Below, one piece after another: positions 53,889 through 62,817 of a stretch of 64,000 nt of DNA (position 1 is the first letter of the stretch; each line of letters opens with the position of its first letter). A program made the position numbers and the translations under genes. A model generated the notes under the pieces. That model was given only the letters and a program-made list of their open reading frames with translations, was not told the origin of the DNA and did no database searches. The stretch spans positions 1,240,001 through 1,304,000 of the forward strand of contig OZ245010.1 of assembly GCA_965223735.1 (NCBI GenBank). The letters run 5' to 3'. Source of the stretch: CAYFZO01 sp965223735. GTDB lineage: Bacteria > Pseudomonadota > Gammaproteobacteria > Poriferisulfidales > Oxydemutatoraceae.

Positions 53889-55596
53889 CGCGCGCCTGTT
53901 TCTTTACGTCTCGCTGGTGTTTGTCTCGCTGCTGTTGTGGGAGCGCTGGACCGACTGGAACCGCCCGCCCGATGCTGCCCCGCCGGCATCGACCGATCTG
54001 CGTGCACCGCCGCAGAGCACCCGGTCGCCACACCCGGCCGGGGAATTGGGAAGGGGACTGGAAGACGACGTCCCGTCGGCAGGCGAGAGCGACCTGCCGC
54101 GCGCGGCGTCGGCGCCGCAAAGTGCCGTGCAGCAGACGCCGCCACCTGCCGATGACGCCGGGGTCGTGGTTGAAACCGATCTGTTTGAGATCAAGCTCGG
54201 TCTGCATGGCGGCGACGTCCACCACCTGTACCTGCGTCAGGTTCTGATCGACATCAATGACCCGCAGACACCGTTCCGATTGATCGACAGCCGCCACGGC
54301 GTGTACCTGGTGCAAACGGGACTGTTGCACGATCGCCTGCCGGGGGGGACGGACTTGTCAGGTCGTGCGCCGTCGCACCACGCGACATATACCAGCCGCC
54401 GCGACCGCTATGAACTGCCCGACGGTGAAGATCTTCTGCGTGTCCCGCTGGTGTGGCGCAGCGGCGATGGCGTTGAGGTCGAGAAAGCCTTTGTCTTTCG
54501 CCGCGGCAGTTATCTGGTGGAGATCGAGCACACAGTCCGTAACCGCAGCGCACAGACTTGGGTCGGTCGGCAGTATTCCCAGTTGCGGCGGACTTCTCCG
54601 GACGAAAGTGGCTCGCCGATGATCTACACGTTCACTGGGGTCGCTTACTACGACGGCAAGTACAACAAGATCGCGTTTGACGAGCTCGCCGAAGAACCAC
54701 TCGCCCAGCCCATCGACGGCGGCTGGGCGGGCATGCTGCAGCATTACTTTTTGAGTGCGCTGATCCCCGCTGCCGACGCGCGCAACGACTACTACACGAA
54801 GGTGGTGCGCAACATGGGCGCGGATGAGTACATCATCGGGCTGCGCTCGTCGTCTTTGGCGGTCGCCCCCGGCGGCAGCGGGCGGTTTTCCGTCCATCTG
54901 TACAGCGGCCCGAAGAACCAGCACGACCTTGAGCGCACCAGCGAAGGCCTGGAACTTACGACCGACTACGGTATCTTTACCGCCATCTCAAAACCGCTGT
55001 TCTGGTTACTCGACAAGATCTACTCGGTGCTGGGCAACTGGGGGTGGGCGATCATCGTGCTGACGGTGTTGATCAAGTTGGTGTTCTATAAGTTGTCGGA
55101 GGCGAGTTACCGCTCGATGGCGAAGATGCGCAAATTCCAGCCGCGGCTGATGGCGCTGCGCGACCGCTACAAGGACGACCGCTCGCGCCTGAGCCAGGAG
55201 ATGATGAAGTTATACCGCCAGGAGAAGGTCAACCCGCTCGGCGGCTGCCTGCCGATCCTGGTACAGGTCCCGGTGTTCATCGCGTTGTACTGGGTTCTGC
55301 TCGAAAGCGTCGAGTTGCGTCAGGCGCCGTTCATATTGTGGATCCACGACCTGTCCGTGCGCGATCCGTATTTTGTGCTGCCGCTGCTGATGGGGGCGAC
55401 GATGGTCGTCCAGTACAAACTGAATCCGACGCCGCCCGACCCGATCCAAGCCAAAATCATGATGGCGCTGCCGGTTGTGTTCACTTTCTTTTTCGCGTTC
55501 TTTCCGTCGGGCTTGGTGCTTTACTGGTTCACCAACAACCTGCTTTCTATCGCCCAGCAATGGATGATTACCCGGCGGGTGCTGGAGCAGTCCTGA
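53881..55596 (+). CDS. yidC: Membrane protein insertase YidC
   Basis: 571 residues from GTG 53881 (VASARLFLYVSLVFVSLLLW). It has an N-terminal transmembrane helix, a large periplasmic domain (~residues 90-350), and the conserved five-helix core (YRSMAKMRKFQPRLMALRDR, QEKVNPLGGCLPILVQVPVF, FPSGLVLYWFTNNLLSIAQQ). It inserts proteins into the inner membrane. yidD, which normally lies between rnpA and yidC, is absent here because rnpA and yidC overlap. An upstream ATG at 53848 lies inside rnpA. Confidence 0.96.
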   Translation: MASARLFLYVSLVFVSLLLWERWTDWNRPPDAAPPASTDLRAPPQSTRSPHPAGELGRGLEDDVPSAGESDLPRAASAPQSAVQQTPPPADDAGVVVETDLFEIKLGLHGGDVHHLYLRQVLIDINDPQTPFRLIDSRHGVYLVQTGLLHDRLPGGTDLSGRAPSHHATYTSRRDRYELPDGEDLLRVPLVWRSGDGVEVEKAFVFRRGSYLVEIEHTVRNRSAQTWVGRQYSQLRRTSPDESGSPMIYTFTGVAYYDGKYNKIAFDELAEEPLAQPIDGGWAGMLQHYFLSALIPAADARNDYYTKVVRNMGADEYIIGLRSSSLAVAPGGSGRFSVHLYSGPKNQHDLERTSEGLELTTDYGIFTAISKPLFWLLDKIYSVLGNWGWAIIVLTVLIKLVFYKLSEASYRSMAKMRKFQPRLMALRDRYKDDRSRLSQEMMKLYRQEKVNPLGGCLPILVQVPVFIALYWVLLESVELRQAPFILWIHDLSVRDPYFVLPLLMGATMVVQYKLNPTPPDPIQAKIMMALPVVFTFFFAFFPSGLVLYWFTNNLLSIAQQWMITRRVLEQS

Positions 55597-55624
55597 GCGC
55601 GCGCCGGCGCCGTTCGCAACTGCC

Positions 55625-56974
55625 ATGATCGACGCCGGCGATACTATCGTCGCCATCGCCACGCCGCCGGGACGCGGTGCGATCGGTGTCGTGCGCGTCA
55701 GCGGCCCGCAAGTTGCCGCGGTGGCCGCGGCGATGCTTGGGCGAGTGCCGCCGCCGCGCCACGCCGGGCACCGCCGCTTCCTCGATGCTGACGGCGAAGT
55801 GATCGACGAGGGTGTCGCTTTGTTGTTCAAAGCCCCCGCGAGTTTCACCGGCGAGGACGTGCTCGAGTTGTACGCGCACGGCAGCCCGGTGGTGCTCGAC
55901 CGTCTGGTTGCACGCATCGCCACGCTCGGGGCGCGCCCCGCCGGGCCCGGCGAGTTCAGCCGCCGCGCCTTCGTGAACGGCAAGTACGATCTGGCTCAAC
56001 TCGAAGCGGTCGCCGACCTGATCGCGAGTGTCGGCACCGCCGCGGCGCGCGGCGCGCAACGCTCCCTGCAAGGGGAATTTTCGGCGCAGGTGCACACGCT
56101 GTGCGATATGCTTGCCGAGCTGCGCGCGCGGCTTGAGGCGTCGCTGGACTTTTCAGACGAGGATATTGACCCCGGTCAAAGCGACGAGATCGCCGCAGCG
56201 CTGCACTGCCTGTCCACGCGCCTCGCTGGACTGCACCGCCGCGCGCGCCGGGGTGCGGTGCTGCGTGCCGGGGCGGAGGTCGTGATCGCCGGGCAGCCGA
56301 ATGTCGGCAAATCGAGCCTCCTGAATCGTCTGGCGCAGCGCGACGAGGCGATCGTCAACGCGACGGCCGGCACTACGCGCGACGTGCTCAAAAGCGACGT
56401 GCTGGTCGGCGGTCTGCCGGTGCGTATTCTGGATACAGCCGGCCTGCGCCGGGCGGGTGATGAGGTTGAACAGGAAGGCGTACGCCGCGCGCGCGCCGCC
56501 TGCCGGAACGCCGATCTGGTGCTGCTGGTGGTGGATGCGCGCGTCGGCATGGATGCGTTTGAGAAGGAACTGGCGGCGGAGTTTGAGGTGAGCGGGGTGC
56601 CGTGGCTCGCGGTGCACAACAAGCAGGATCTGGTTGACGGGTGCGTTGCGGACGGGACACGGCGGGTGTCGGCCAAGACCCGGGAGGGCATCGATGCGTT
56701 GGCTGCGCAGATTGCCAGCCGGCTGATGGGGACGGGTGCCGACAGCGCCGGCGACGCTGAGGATGTGATTATCGCGCGTCGTCGGCATCTCGTCGCGCTG
56801 GCTGACGCCGAGCGCGCCATCGGGCGGGCGGGTAAACATCATGCCGCTGGTGCGGTGGAGCTCGTCGCCGAGGAGTTGCGTGCGGCGCAACAGGCGCTCG
56901 GGACGATCACGGGCGCGCGCACGACCGAGGATCTGTTGGGGGACATCTTCTCCCGGTTCTGTATCGGCAAATAG
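55625..56974 (+). CDS. mnmE: tRNA modification GTPase MnmE
   Basis: A 449-residue protein. The N-terminal formyl-THF domain starts MIDAGDTIVAIATPPGRGAI, then a helical domain contains the G domain (GQPNVGKSSLLNRLAQRDEA, AGTTRD, DTAGLRR) and it ends in FCIGK, the catalytic C-terminal Cys motif. With MnmG it makes cmnm5U34 in tRNA. mnmG does not follow directly; an AbiE toxin-antitoxin pair does instead. Confidence 0.97.
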   Translation: MIDAGDTIVAIATPPGRGAIGVVRVSGPQVAAVAAAMLGRVPPPRHAGHRRFLDADGEVIDEGVALLFKAPASFTGEDVLELYAHGSPVVLDRLVARIATLGARPAGPGEFSRRAFVNGKYDLAQLEAVADLIASVGTAAARGAQRSLQGEFSAQVHTLCDMLAELRARLEASLDFSDEDIDPGQSDEIAAALHCLSTRLAGLHRRARRGAVLRAGAEVVIAGQPNVGKSSLLNRLAQRDEAIVNATAGTTRDVLKSDVLVGGLPVRILDTAGLRRAGDEVEQEGVRRARAACRNADLVLLVVDARVGMDAFEKELAAEFEVSGVPWLAVHNKQDLVDGCVADGTRRVSAKTREGIDALAAQIASRLMGTGADSAGDAEDVIIARRRHLVALADAERAIGRAGKHHAAGAVELVAEELRAAQQALGTITGARTTEDLLGDIFSRFCIGK

Positions 56975-57007
56975 CGGGGCAGGCCTTTGACTGGACAATG
57001 ATCTGTC

Positions 57008-57057
57008 ATTAAGTTAACATGTAAACTATAGATACATAGTTTATATGTTAACTTAAT
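57008..57057. promoter_or_regulatory. 22-bp operator-like inverted repeat upstream of abiEi
   Basis: Arms 57008-57029 and 57036-57057 match at 21 of 22 bases around spacer AGATAC. It is AT-rich and ends 6 bp before the ATG of the antitoxin gene. AbiEi antitoxins are known to bind long inverted repeats in their promoter. TATAGAT/TACATAGTTTATAT inside could hold the -10. Confidence 0.75.
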
Positions 57058-57063
57058 GGCGAA

Positions 57064-57597
57064 ATGGACAAAAAATCGGCCATTCAGGCGCTGTCCGAGT
57101 GGGATCGGAAAGGCCGCCATATCTACCTCCTGCACGATCTGGCCAAGGTGTTTCCCGATGACAGCAGGAAAACCCTGCAGGAAGGCGTCAACCGGCTGGT
57201 CCATGCCGGATTGCTGGAGCGGCCTTGCCGGGGAATCTATGTCTATGCGCTTGCGTGTAGCCGCGGCCGCCATACCACCGAGCACATTGCCAGAATGTTG
57301 CGCCGAGGGGAGTACAACTACGTCAGTCTGGAATCGGCGCTGTCTGAATACGGTGCGATCTCCCAGATCCTGGTCGATCGCCTGACCGTGATGACGACGG
57401 GGCGTCGGGGGGAATGCCGCACGTCGTACGGCGTCATCGAGTTCACGCACACCAAGCGCAGTGCGTGCGATATCCTCGCCGGCATCAGGAACGTGGATCG
57501 GCCGCTGCGGATGGCGACGCCTCAGACCGCCTGGCGGGACCTTAAACGGGTGGGTCGCAACACGCATCTAGTGGATCAAAGCGCTCTCCCGCCATGA
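57064..57597 (+). CDS. AbiEi-type antitoxin / transcriptional regulator
   Basis: A 177-residue protein with an N-terminal winged helix (HIYLLHDLAKVFPDDSRKTL, LQEGVNRLVHAGLLERPCRG) and the C-terminal AbiEi antitoxin part (YNYVSLESALSEYGAISQI, GVIEFTHTKRS, MATPQTAWRDL). It is the antitoxin and repressor of a type IV system with the next gene. The inverted repeat just upstream is its likely operator. No clear ribosome-binding site is visible, so translation may use a very short leader. Confidence 0.87.
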   Translation: MDKKSAIQALSEWDRKGRHIYLLHDLAKVFPDDSRKTLQEGVNRLVHAGLLERPCRGIYVYALACSRGRHTTEHIARMLRRGEYNYVSLESALSEYGAISQILVDRLTVMTTGRRGECRTSYGVIEFTHTKRSACDILAGIRNVDRPLRMATPQTAWRDLKRVGRNTHLVDQSALPP

Positions 57598-58487
57598 TCG
57601 AGCAGTCCGATTTAACCTTTCTGGTGGAACAGGCCATGGCCATGCCGGGTCGCGCCCACATGCGCCCGGTCATCGAGAAGGAGTTGCTGCACTACGACAT
57701 CCTGTTTGCGATGGACAAGGAGGGATTGCTCGATCAGTTGACCTTTCAGGGGGGCACGTCGCTACGTTTGTGCCGCGGGTCGCCGCGTTTCAGCGAAGAT
57801 CTGGATTTTGCCGGGGGCAGGGATCCGGACGACCGGCAAATGGTTGCCATAAAAGATTGCGTCGAGAACTACGTCGGCAAGCGCTATGCACTGGAGGTCG
57901 GCATCAAGACGCCCGCGGAACTGAACAAGGAGCCGGAATCCGCCGAACTGAGGGTCGATAAATGGCGGGTTACTGTGAAAACACAGCCACAACGGAGGGA
58001 TCTGCTCAGCCAACGCATCAAGATCGAAGTGGCGAATATCCCGGCCTACTCCCGTGAGCCCAGGGCATTGCAGTGCCGGTACGACTTTCTGCCGGAGGGG
58101 TACCGTGACCTGCTGATCATCACCGAGAAGCCGGACGAAGTGATGGCCGATAAATTAGTGTCGCTGGTCAACGCCCGGACCCGCGTTCGCCACCGGGACA
58201 TCTGGGATCTGCGCTGGCTCAGGCAGCAAGGCGCGGAAGTGAACGTCGAGTGGATAGCCAATAAGATCCGCGACTACTCGATTGACGACTGCCCGGCGGA
58301 ACTGGAGAGGATGAAGCGACGCCTGCCGGAGATTGTCCGCGGCGATGATTTCAAAAAAGAGATGACCCGGTTTATCCCGGCGGACGTACAGGAGCGCACG
58401 CTGGGTAAAAGCAAGTTCTACGACTTTCTGACCGACGAGGTCGGCGCCCTGCTGGAGCAAGTGGGAGAACAATTAAAGGGGCTTTGA
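57594..58487 (+). CDS. AbiEii-type nucleotidyltransferase toxin
   Basis: A 297-residue DUF1814/AbiEii protein. The nucleotidyltransferase motif is LTFQGGTSLRLCRGSPRFSE followed by DLDFAGG, then the conserved ITEKPDEVMADKLVSL and RHRDIWDLRWL. In related systems the toxin modifies tRNA 3' ends or acts as a GTP-dependent nucleotidyltransferase and causes abortive phage infection. ATGA overlap with the antitoxin. All key residues look intact. Confidence 0.9.
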   Translation: MIEQSDLTFLVEQAMAMPGRAHMRPVIEKELLHYDILFAMDKEGLLDQLTFQGGTSLRLCRGSPRFSEDLDFAGGRDPDDRQMVAIKDCVENYVGKRYALEVGIKTPAELNKEPESAELRVDKWRVTVKTQPQRRDLLSQRIKIEVANIPAYSREPRALQCRYDFLPEGYRDLLIITEKPDEVMADKLVSLVNARTRVRHRDIWDLRWLRQQGAEVNVEWIANKIRDYSIDDCPAELERMKRRLPEIVRGDDFKKEMTRFIPADVQERTLGKSKFYDFLTDEVGALLEQVGEQLKGL

Positions 58488-58766
58488 TCCATGGCGCGCG
58501 ATGCTGGCGCTGGCTGCGGAGATGCAACCCGGACGGTTTACCTGGTTCACGAACAGTGCCGGCGAATGTCGGGCAGGTCCTGCCGGGGTTGAAAAAGACT
58601 TGAGCCCCGGCTTCACTTGCTCCGGAAAGGTGTCAAGAGTGAGGCCGTGTCTGACTTTCAGGGGGCTCGACGGAGATCAGCTGACGAAGTCGGGAACAAC
58701 AGACCCTGATGTATGTTCCGCACCGGAGCGGGGGGTCTGTTGCAGAGCTGGCACACCGGCCCGGCC
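58488..58766. other. Gene-free stretch after the AbiE pair
   Basis: I see no gene, RNA or clear terminator in this GC-rich ~280 bp between convergent units. Confidence 0.4.
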
Positions 58767-59768
58767 TTACGGGTTTTCCATGCGGGAAGGGGACGCAAAC
58801 AGGATTCTGAGCCACTCGGCGACGCCGGCCAACTCCTCCCGTGCGACCACGCCGTTTTCGTGCAGTGCGCGATACACGCTGTACAGGTCTCCGCTTTGGC
58901 CGTCGGCCTGCAACCCTTTGAGAATGTTCATCACCTTGTAGAAGTCGAGGTACACAGGGATTTCCTCGCGAAAATCATCCAGCAGATCATGCGGGTTGCG
59001 GTCCTGAAACACGGAGGCTTGCGTAAAACCCAGTCGGCCGTCGTTTTCCCAGATGCCAAACTGCGCGACCCATGAGCGCAGGATGTCCGTGTAGCGAAAG
59101 CTGACCGTCGCGGGCAGATACAGATAGGGGAAAGCGCGCCGGTCGGTCCAGAAGGTGTTCTGCGAATTGAACGGGGACAGCACCCCTCGTTGTAGCGCAT
59201 AATTACCGTTTTCGAGAAAAGAGATGCTCTTCTGCGCGGGGGTTCGCGCAGCGAGGCGGAACACTGCATCGACGTCGGGCTCCCCGTTTGCCAGACCTTG
59301 GACAACAAAGACGTTGTGTGCCTCTTTTTGTTCCACCACGATTTTTTCCTCCATGCCGACCCGGTCCAGAGGGAAGCCCCGGGGCCAGATGTGCTCCTGC
59401 GTGTAAAGGCGGTAACAATTGGGATACTCGGGAGACACGATGACCCGCGGAAAACCGGGCGGTGACTCTCCCCAGCCTCTCAGGGGCCTATTGTCATCGT
59501 CGCTTTCGGCAATGAGATCGTAGCCCTGCGCCACGGCCCAGGCATACCCCATGTTCTTGCGCGCGTAACTATCGAGTGGCAGCAGGCGGTCAAATTCCGG
59601 AAACAGGTCCCGTTGTATCTCGAGGTCCAGAAAGATGCAATCCAGAGCCTCGTAGTCCCGGGGTGTTTTCCGGTCGCCAACGACGATCAGGTCAAAATCC
59701 GTCCGGGCAAACGCCCGTACCCCTTCCGCCGGCTTGTTCACGCTGGTGACAATGACGCATTTCTTCAC
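58767..59768 (-). CDS. STELLO-type (DUF288) glycosyltransferase
   Basis: 333 residues from GTG 59768 (VKKCVIVTSVNKPAEGVRAF). It has DFDLIVVGDRKTPRDYEA, the conserved LLPLDSYARKNMGYAWAVAQ, the DxD-like ESDDDNRPL and DILRSWVAQFGIW. DUF288/STELLO proteins are known from plants (cellulose synthase trafficking) and scattered bacteria, where they are probably glycosyltransferases for surface glycans. The GTG overlaps the upstream gene stop (GTGA), so both are coupled. ATG 59798 is an alternative start. Confidence 0.85.
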   Translation of the reverse strand: MKKCVIVTSVNKPAEGVRAFARTDFDLIVVGDRKTPRDYEALDCIFLDLEIQRDLFPEFDRLLPLDSYARKNMGYAWAVAQGYDLIAESDDDNRPLRGWGESPPGFPRVIVSPEYPNCYRLYTQEHIWPRGFPLDRVGMEEKIVVEQKEAHNVFVVQGLANGEPDVDAVFRLAARTPAQKSISFLENGNYALQRGVLSPFNSQNTFWTDRRAFPYLYLPATVSFRYTDILRSWVAQFGIWENDGRLGFTQASVFQDRNPHDLLDDFREEIPVYLDFYKVMNILKGLQADGQSGDLYSVYRALHENGVVAREELAGVAEWLRILFASPSRMENP

Positions 59769-61114
59769 GCCTGGCCGTCCAGCAATATCTTTTTCCATGC
59801 TCCGAGCGCCGTTTTCCGCCGCCGCGCGTTTTCTTCACTCATATTTTCTCTTATCCGCTTCAAGTCTGCGTTCGCTAGTTTATTCAACAGGTCTTCCTCC
59901 GAGTTCCAAAGCACCGCGTTCTGGGTCCGGTAAAAAAAGCAGAACTGCATCCAGTGGCGCAGAGCTCCTTCCTCATAGCTGTTCGGAGACAATGTCCCGG
60001 CGGGGCCGTCTATTTTCAGGTGGTGATACTCCCGTTCCGAGCAATAGATGGGGAACAGGGGCCGGTCGTACATCGGACAGTATTTTTTGAGCATCGGGAA
60101 ACTCGGCACGAAAAACGGGATGTTGAGTTCATAGAGTTCGAGCATCAGCATGGAAAAAGCGCTGTACGGAAGGATTATTATGGCGGGATGGCGTTGCAGA
60201 TCTTCATACGCACGAAAGGGCTGGTAGAGGTTTTTAATGGTGGAAAAAGTGTACCGTTTGCTCCCGTTTTCCCTGCCCCGGTTCAGGGACATCTGATTAA
60301 GCTTTTCCGCCAGGGAATTATCCTGATTAGAGTTGCCGGACCAGATCAGAATGGGTCTTCTGGAAGAAGAGGCGGGGGATGGCGAAGACGGCAGGTGTGA
60401 GCAGACAAAGGGCAGTTTCACGGGCTCGAAGCCTAAATAATGTTTTGTGTATTCGGAGTCGTAGTCGGAGCCGCAAGCCAGAATATGACGCGGGTGTTCG
60501 TGCAGATACTGCAGCAGGGAAAACATTTCCTCGTTCTGCTTCCGGGTCCTGACCCCGATGTTGAACCGGTGGCCCAGATTCAGCACCAGCCGCGTGTCGT
60601 ATTTCTCGGCAAGCCAGAGAAAGAATTGTGCCAATGAAGGCGGGAAAGACACCAAGTACATGTCGTAACTTCCAAAGACTTCACGCATCAGATTCTCGCC
60701 ACAGAGGCGGAGCAATTTTTCAGCTTTTTTTCTTGTGGTGCGACGGTCCGTGGCAGCCCAGCCCTCCGGCTGCAAAGACGCGATCAGCCGAGGAAACAGC
60801 CGGGATATTGGCTCATCAGCATGGATTGTGATGAGAAGATCCAGAAATTTGGTGCTGAACTGTGGGAACCACTGGTGTATTCTCCCCCTGTTGCGGACCG
60901 GGCGAAGAAGATTTCTGACATGAGAAATTACTTTTTGTTCATCGTTGTTCTGGGCGGGGAAGAAGTCTGCAGGTGTATAATATTTATAAGCATAATGGCT
61001 GCTGCCCGAGAAACTCAGCAGTTTGCAATCCGCCCCCAGCTTTAACAACGTGGCAGTCTGCGCCATACCGAGCCCGATATGAAAATCGCTCACCAGAATT
61101 TTGGCATTGTCCAT
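59765..61114 (-). CDS. Putative GT-B-like glycosyltransferase of unrecognised family
   Basis: A 449-residue soluble protein without signal peptide, starting MDNAKILVSDFHIGLGMAQT. GLGMAQTATLLKLGADCKLL at the N-terminus looks like the first Rossmann unit of a GT-B fold, and LILWSGN-like (RRPILIWSGNSNQDNSL) with IIILPYSAFSMLMLELYELN and IPFFVPSFPMLKKYCPM resembles the nucleotide-sugar-binding half. It is coupled to the STELLO gene, which supports a glycan role. Slightly more AT-rich than core genes. I do not know the family. Confidence 0.55.
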   Translation of the reverse strand: MDNAKILVSDFHIGLGMAQTATLLKLGADCKLLSFSGSSHYAYKYYTPADFFPAQNNDEQKVISHVRNLLRPVRNRGRIHQWFPQFSTKFLDLLITIHADEPISRLFPRLIASLQPEGWAATDRRTTRKKAEKLLRLCGENLMREVFGSYDMYLVSFPPSLAQFFLWLAEKYDTRLVLNLGHRFNIGVRTRKQNEEMFSLLQYLHEHPRHILACGSDYDSEYTKHYLGFEPVKLPFVCSHLPSSPSPASSSRRPILIWSGNSNQDNSLAEKLNQMSLNRGRENGSKRYTFSTIKNLYQPFRAYEDLQRHPAIIILPYSAFSMLMLELYELNIPFFVPSFPMLKKYCPMYDRPLFPIYCSEREYHHLKIDGPAGTLSPNSYEEGALRHWMQFCFFYRTQNAVLWNSEEDLLNKLANADLKRIRENMSEENARRRKTALGAWKKILLDGQA

Positions 61115-61315
61115 TTGATGACCTTGAAATTTTCCGTTGCCGACGACGGGTTTCTCGCATGAAGCCCCCTGCTGTGAATGAGGACGCTTTGGCTAAAACC
61201 AGGCAGTTTTTTTCATACGGCAATGGACGGCAAATAGTTTAATAGTTTAAAAGAACTGTAGGGGACGTCGCATATTGCCCGTGCCTCGCTGAGGCCGTTC
61301 GGAAACGGCTGCCGC

Positions 61316-61403
61316 GCTACAATTCGCCGGTTGGAACTGCTACAATTCGCTGGTTGGAACTGCTATAATTCGCTGGTTGGAACTGCTACAATTCGCTGGT
61401 TGA
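61316..61403. repeat. 23-bp tandem repeats (3.8 copies) upstream of the DUF4143 ATPase gene
   Basis: Units start at 61316, 61339, 61362 and 61385 with consensus GCTACAATTCGCTGGTTGGA plus ACT. The third copy has TGCTATAAT, a perfect extended -10 box; the others read TGCTACAAT. The array ends 40 bp before the ATG, so it may hold promoter or binding sites whose number can change. Confidence 0.8.
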
Positions 61404-61443
61404 CTGTAAATAATTAGTTGATATATTTAATAAATTAACTGCC

Positions 61444-62691
61444 ATGTATCTGCCGAGAATACAGCAGGATATTCTCACTGATCTTTTGGCGACGAATGGC
61501 GCTGTGATCATTGAAGGGGTTAAGGCCTGTGGTAAAACGGTGCTGGCCCGCCAGGTCGCTGAAAGCGAAGTGCTGTTAGACGTTGATGCGGCGGCGCGTC
61601 AGGCGATCGCTGTCGATCCAAAGCGAGTGCTTGAAGGCGACGTGCCACGACTGATTGATGAGTGGCAGATTGAACCGGCAATCTGGAATCATGTCCGGCG
61701 CGCTGTCGATGATCGGGGCGAGGCTGGACAATTCATATTGACGGGTTCAGCCGTGCCCCCCGACGATATCACTCGCCATACAGGCGCAGGCAGAATATCC
61801 CGCCTTCATTTGCGTCCCATGAGCCTGTTGGAGACAAAGCACTCCACAGGTGAAATATCATTGCAAGATTTATTAAGCGGCCGTTTCTCTGGTTGCTCAG
61901 ATACCCAATTGAAGTTTGAGGACGTTATTGATCAGCTTTGTCGCGGTGGTTGGCCGGGCAATTTTGGCAAATCACAACAAGCAAGTTTACGCGCACAAAG
62001 AGATTATCTGCGGGAAATCCAACGCGCCGACATCGTCCGTGTTGACGGGGTGCGACGAGACCCTGTTAAAGTCGATAGAGTGCTTCGTTCACTGGCGCGG
62101 AATTCGGCGACAACGGTCAGTGTCCGCACGATGGCGGTTGATGCCGGCGGGGCCGATGGTGCATTGGACAGCAGCACGGTAAGGGATTATTTAAATGCGT
62201 TGGAGCGCTTGATGATCTATGAGGAACAACCAGCCTGGTCATCACACTTTCGTTCTCGCGCCACGTTGCGCAAATCCTCAAAACGACACTTTGTTGATCC
62301 GTCCCTGGCTGTTGCCGCGCTCAGGTTGACACCGCAACGACTGCGGAAAGACTTGAACGGGCTTGGCTCGTTATTTGAGTCCATGGTGCACAAGGAATTA
62401 TCAATTTATTCCGATGTATGCGACGCCAGCGTGTATCACTATCAGGATAGCACTGGCCTTGAGGTGGACGCTATCGTTGATGATCATCAGGGTGCTTGGT
62501 GTGCCTTTGAAGTGAAATTGAGTGTCGGGCAGATTGATCAGGCCGCACGGACGTTGCTGAAATTTTGGGATCGCATCGACACCGGGCGAGCCGGTGAGCC
62601 CCGGATGCTGGCGGTGATAGTCAGCTCCGGTTATGGTTATCTCCGGAATGACGGCGTCGCGGTGATACCGATTGGCGCACTGGGCCCCTGA
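61444..62691 (+). CDS. AAA ATPase with DUF4143 C-terminal domain
   Basis: A 415-residue protein. Walker A is IIEGVKACGKTVLARQ, Walker B region LIDEWQIEPAIW, sensor ILTGSAVPP. The C-terminal DUF4143 domain has KRHFVDPSLAVAAL, GSLFESMVHKELSIY and TGLEVDAIVDD...AFEVKLS, a PD-(D/E)xK-like D-ExK pattern. This family is widespread, often solitary or on islands, with poorly known function. It is intact. The 23-bp repeats directly upstream are unusual. Confidence 0.88.
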   Translation: MYLPRIQQDILTDLLATNGAVIIEGVKACGKTVLARQVAESEVLLDVDAAARQAIAVDPKRVLEGDVPRLIDEWQIEPAIWNHVRRAVDDRGEAGQFILTGSAVPPDDITRHTGAGRISRLHLRPMSLLETKHSTGEISLQDLLSGRFSGCSDTQLKFEDVIDQLCRGGWPGNFGKSQQASLRAQRDYLREIQRADIVRVDGVRRDPVKVDRVLRSLARNSATTVSVRTMAVDAGGADGALDSSTVRDYLNALERLMIYEEQPAWSSHFRSRATLRKSSKRHFVDPSLAVAALRLTPQRLRKDLNGLGSLFESMVHKELSIYSDVCDASVYHYQDSTGLEVDAIVDDHQGAWCAFEVKLSVGQIDQAARTLLKFWDRIDTGRAGEPRMLAVIVSSGYGYLRNDGVAVIPIGALGP

Positions 62692-62817
62692 TAATCGCCC
62701 TGATATAGGTAGAACAGTTTGGGGGCCGAGTTGCAGCAATATTATTCATAATTACCGGCGCTTGGAGATCAAGGCGGCACCATAATAGCCGACACGACAC
62801 CTTGGGAGGTCAAGACC

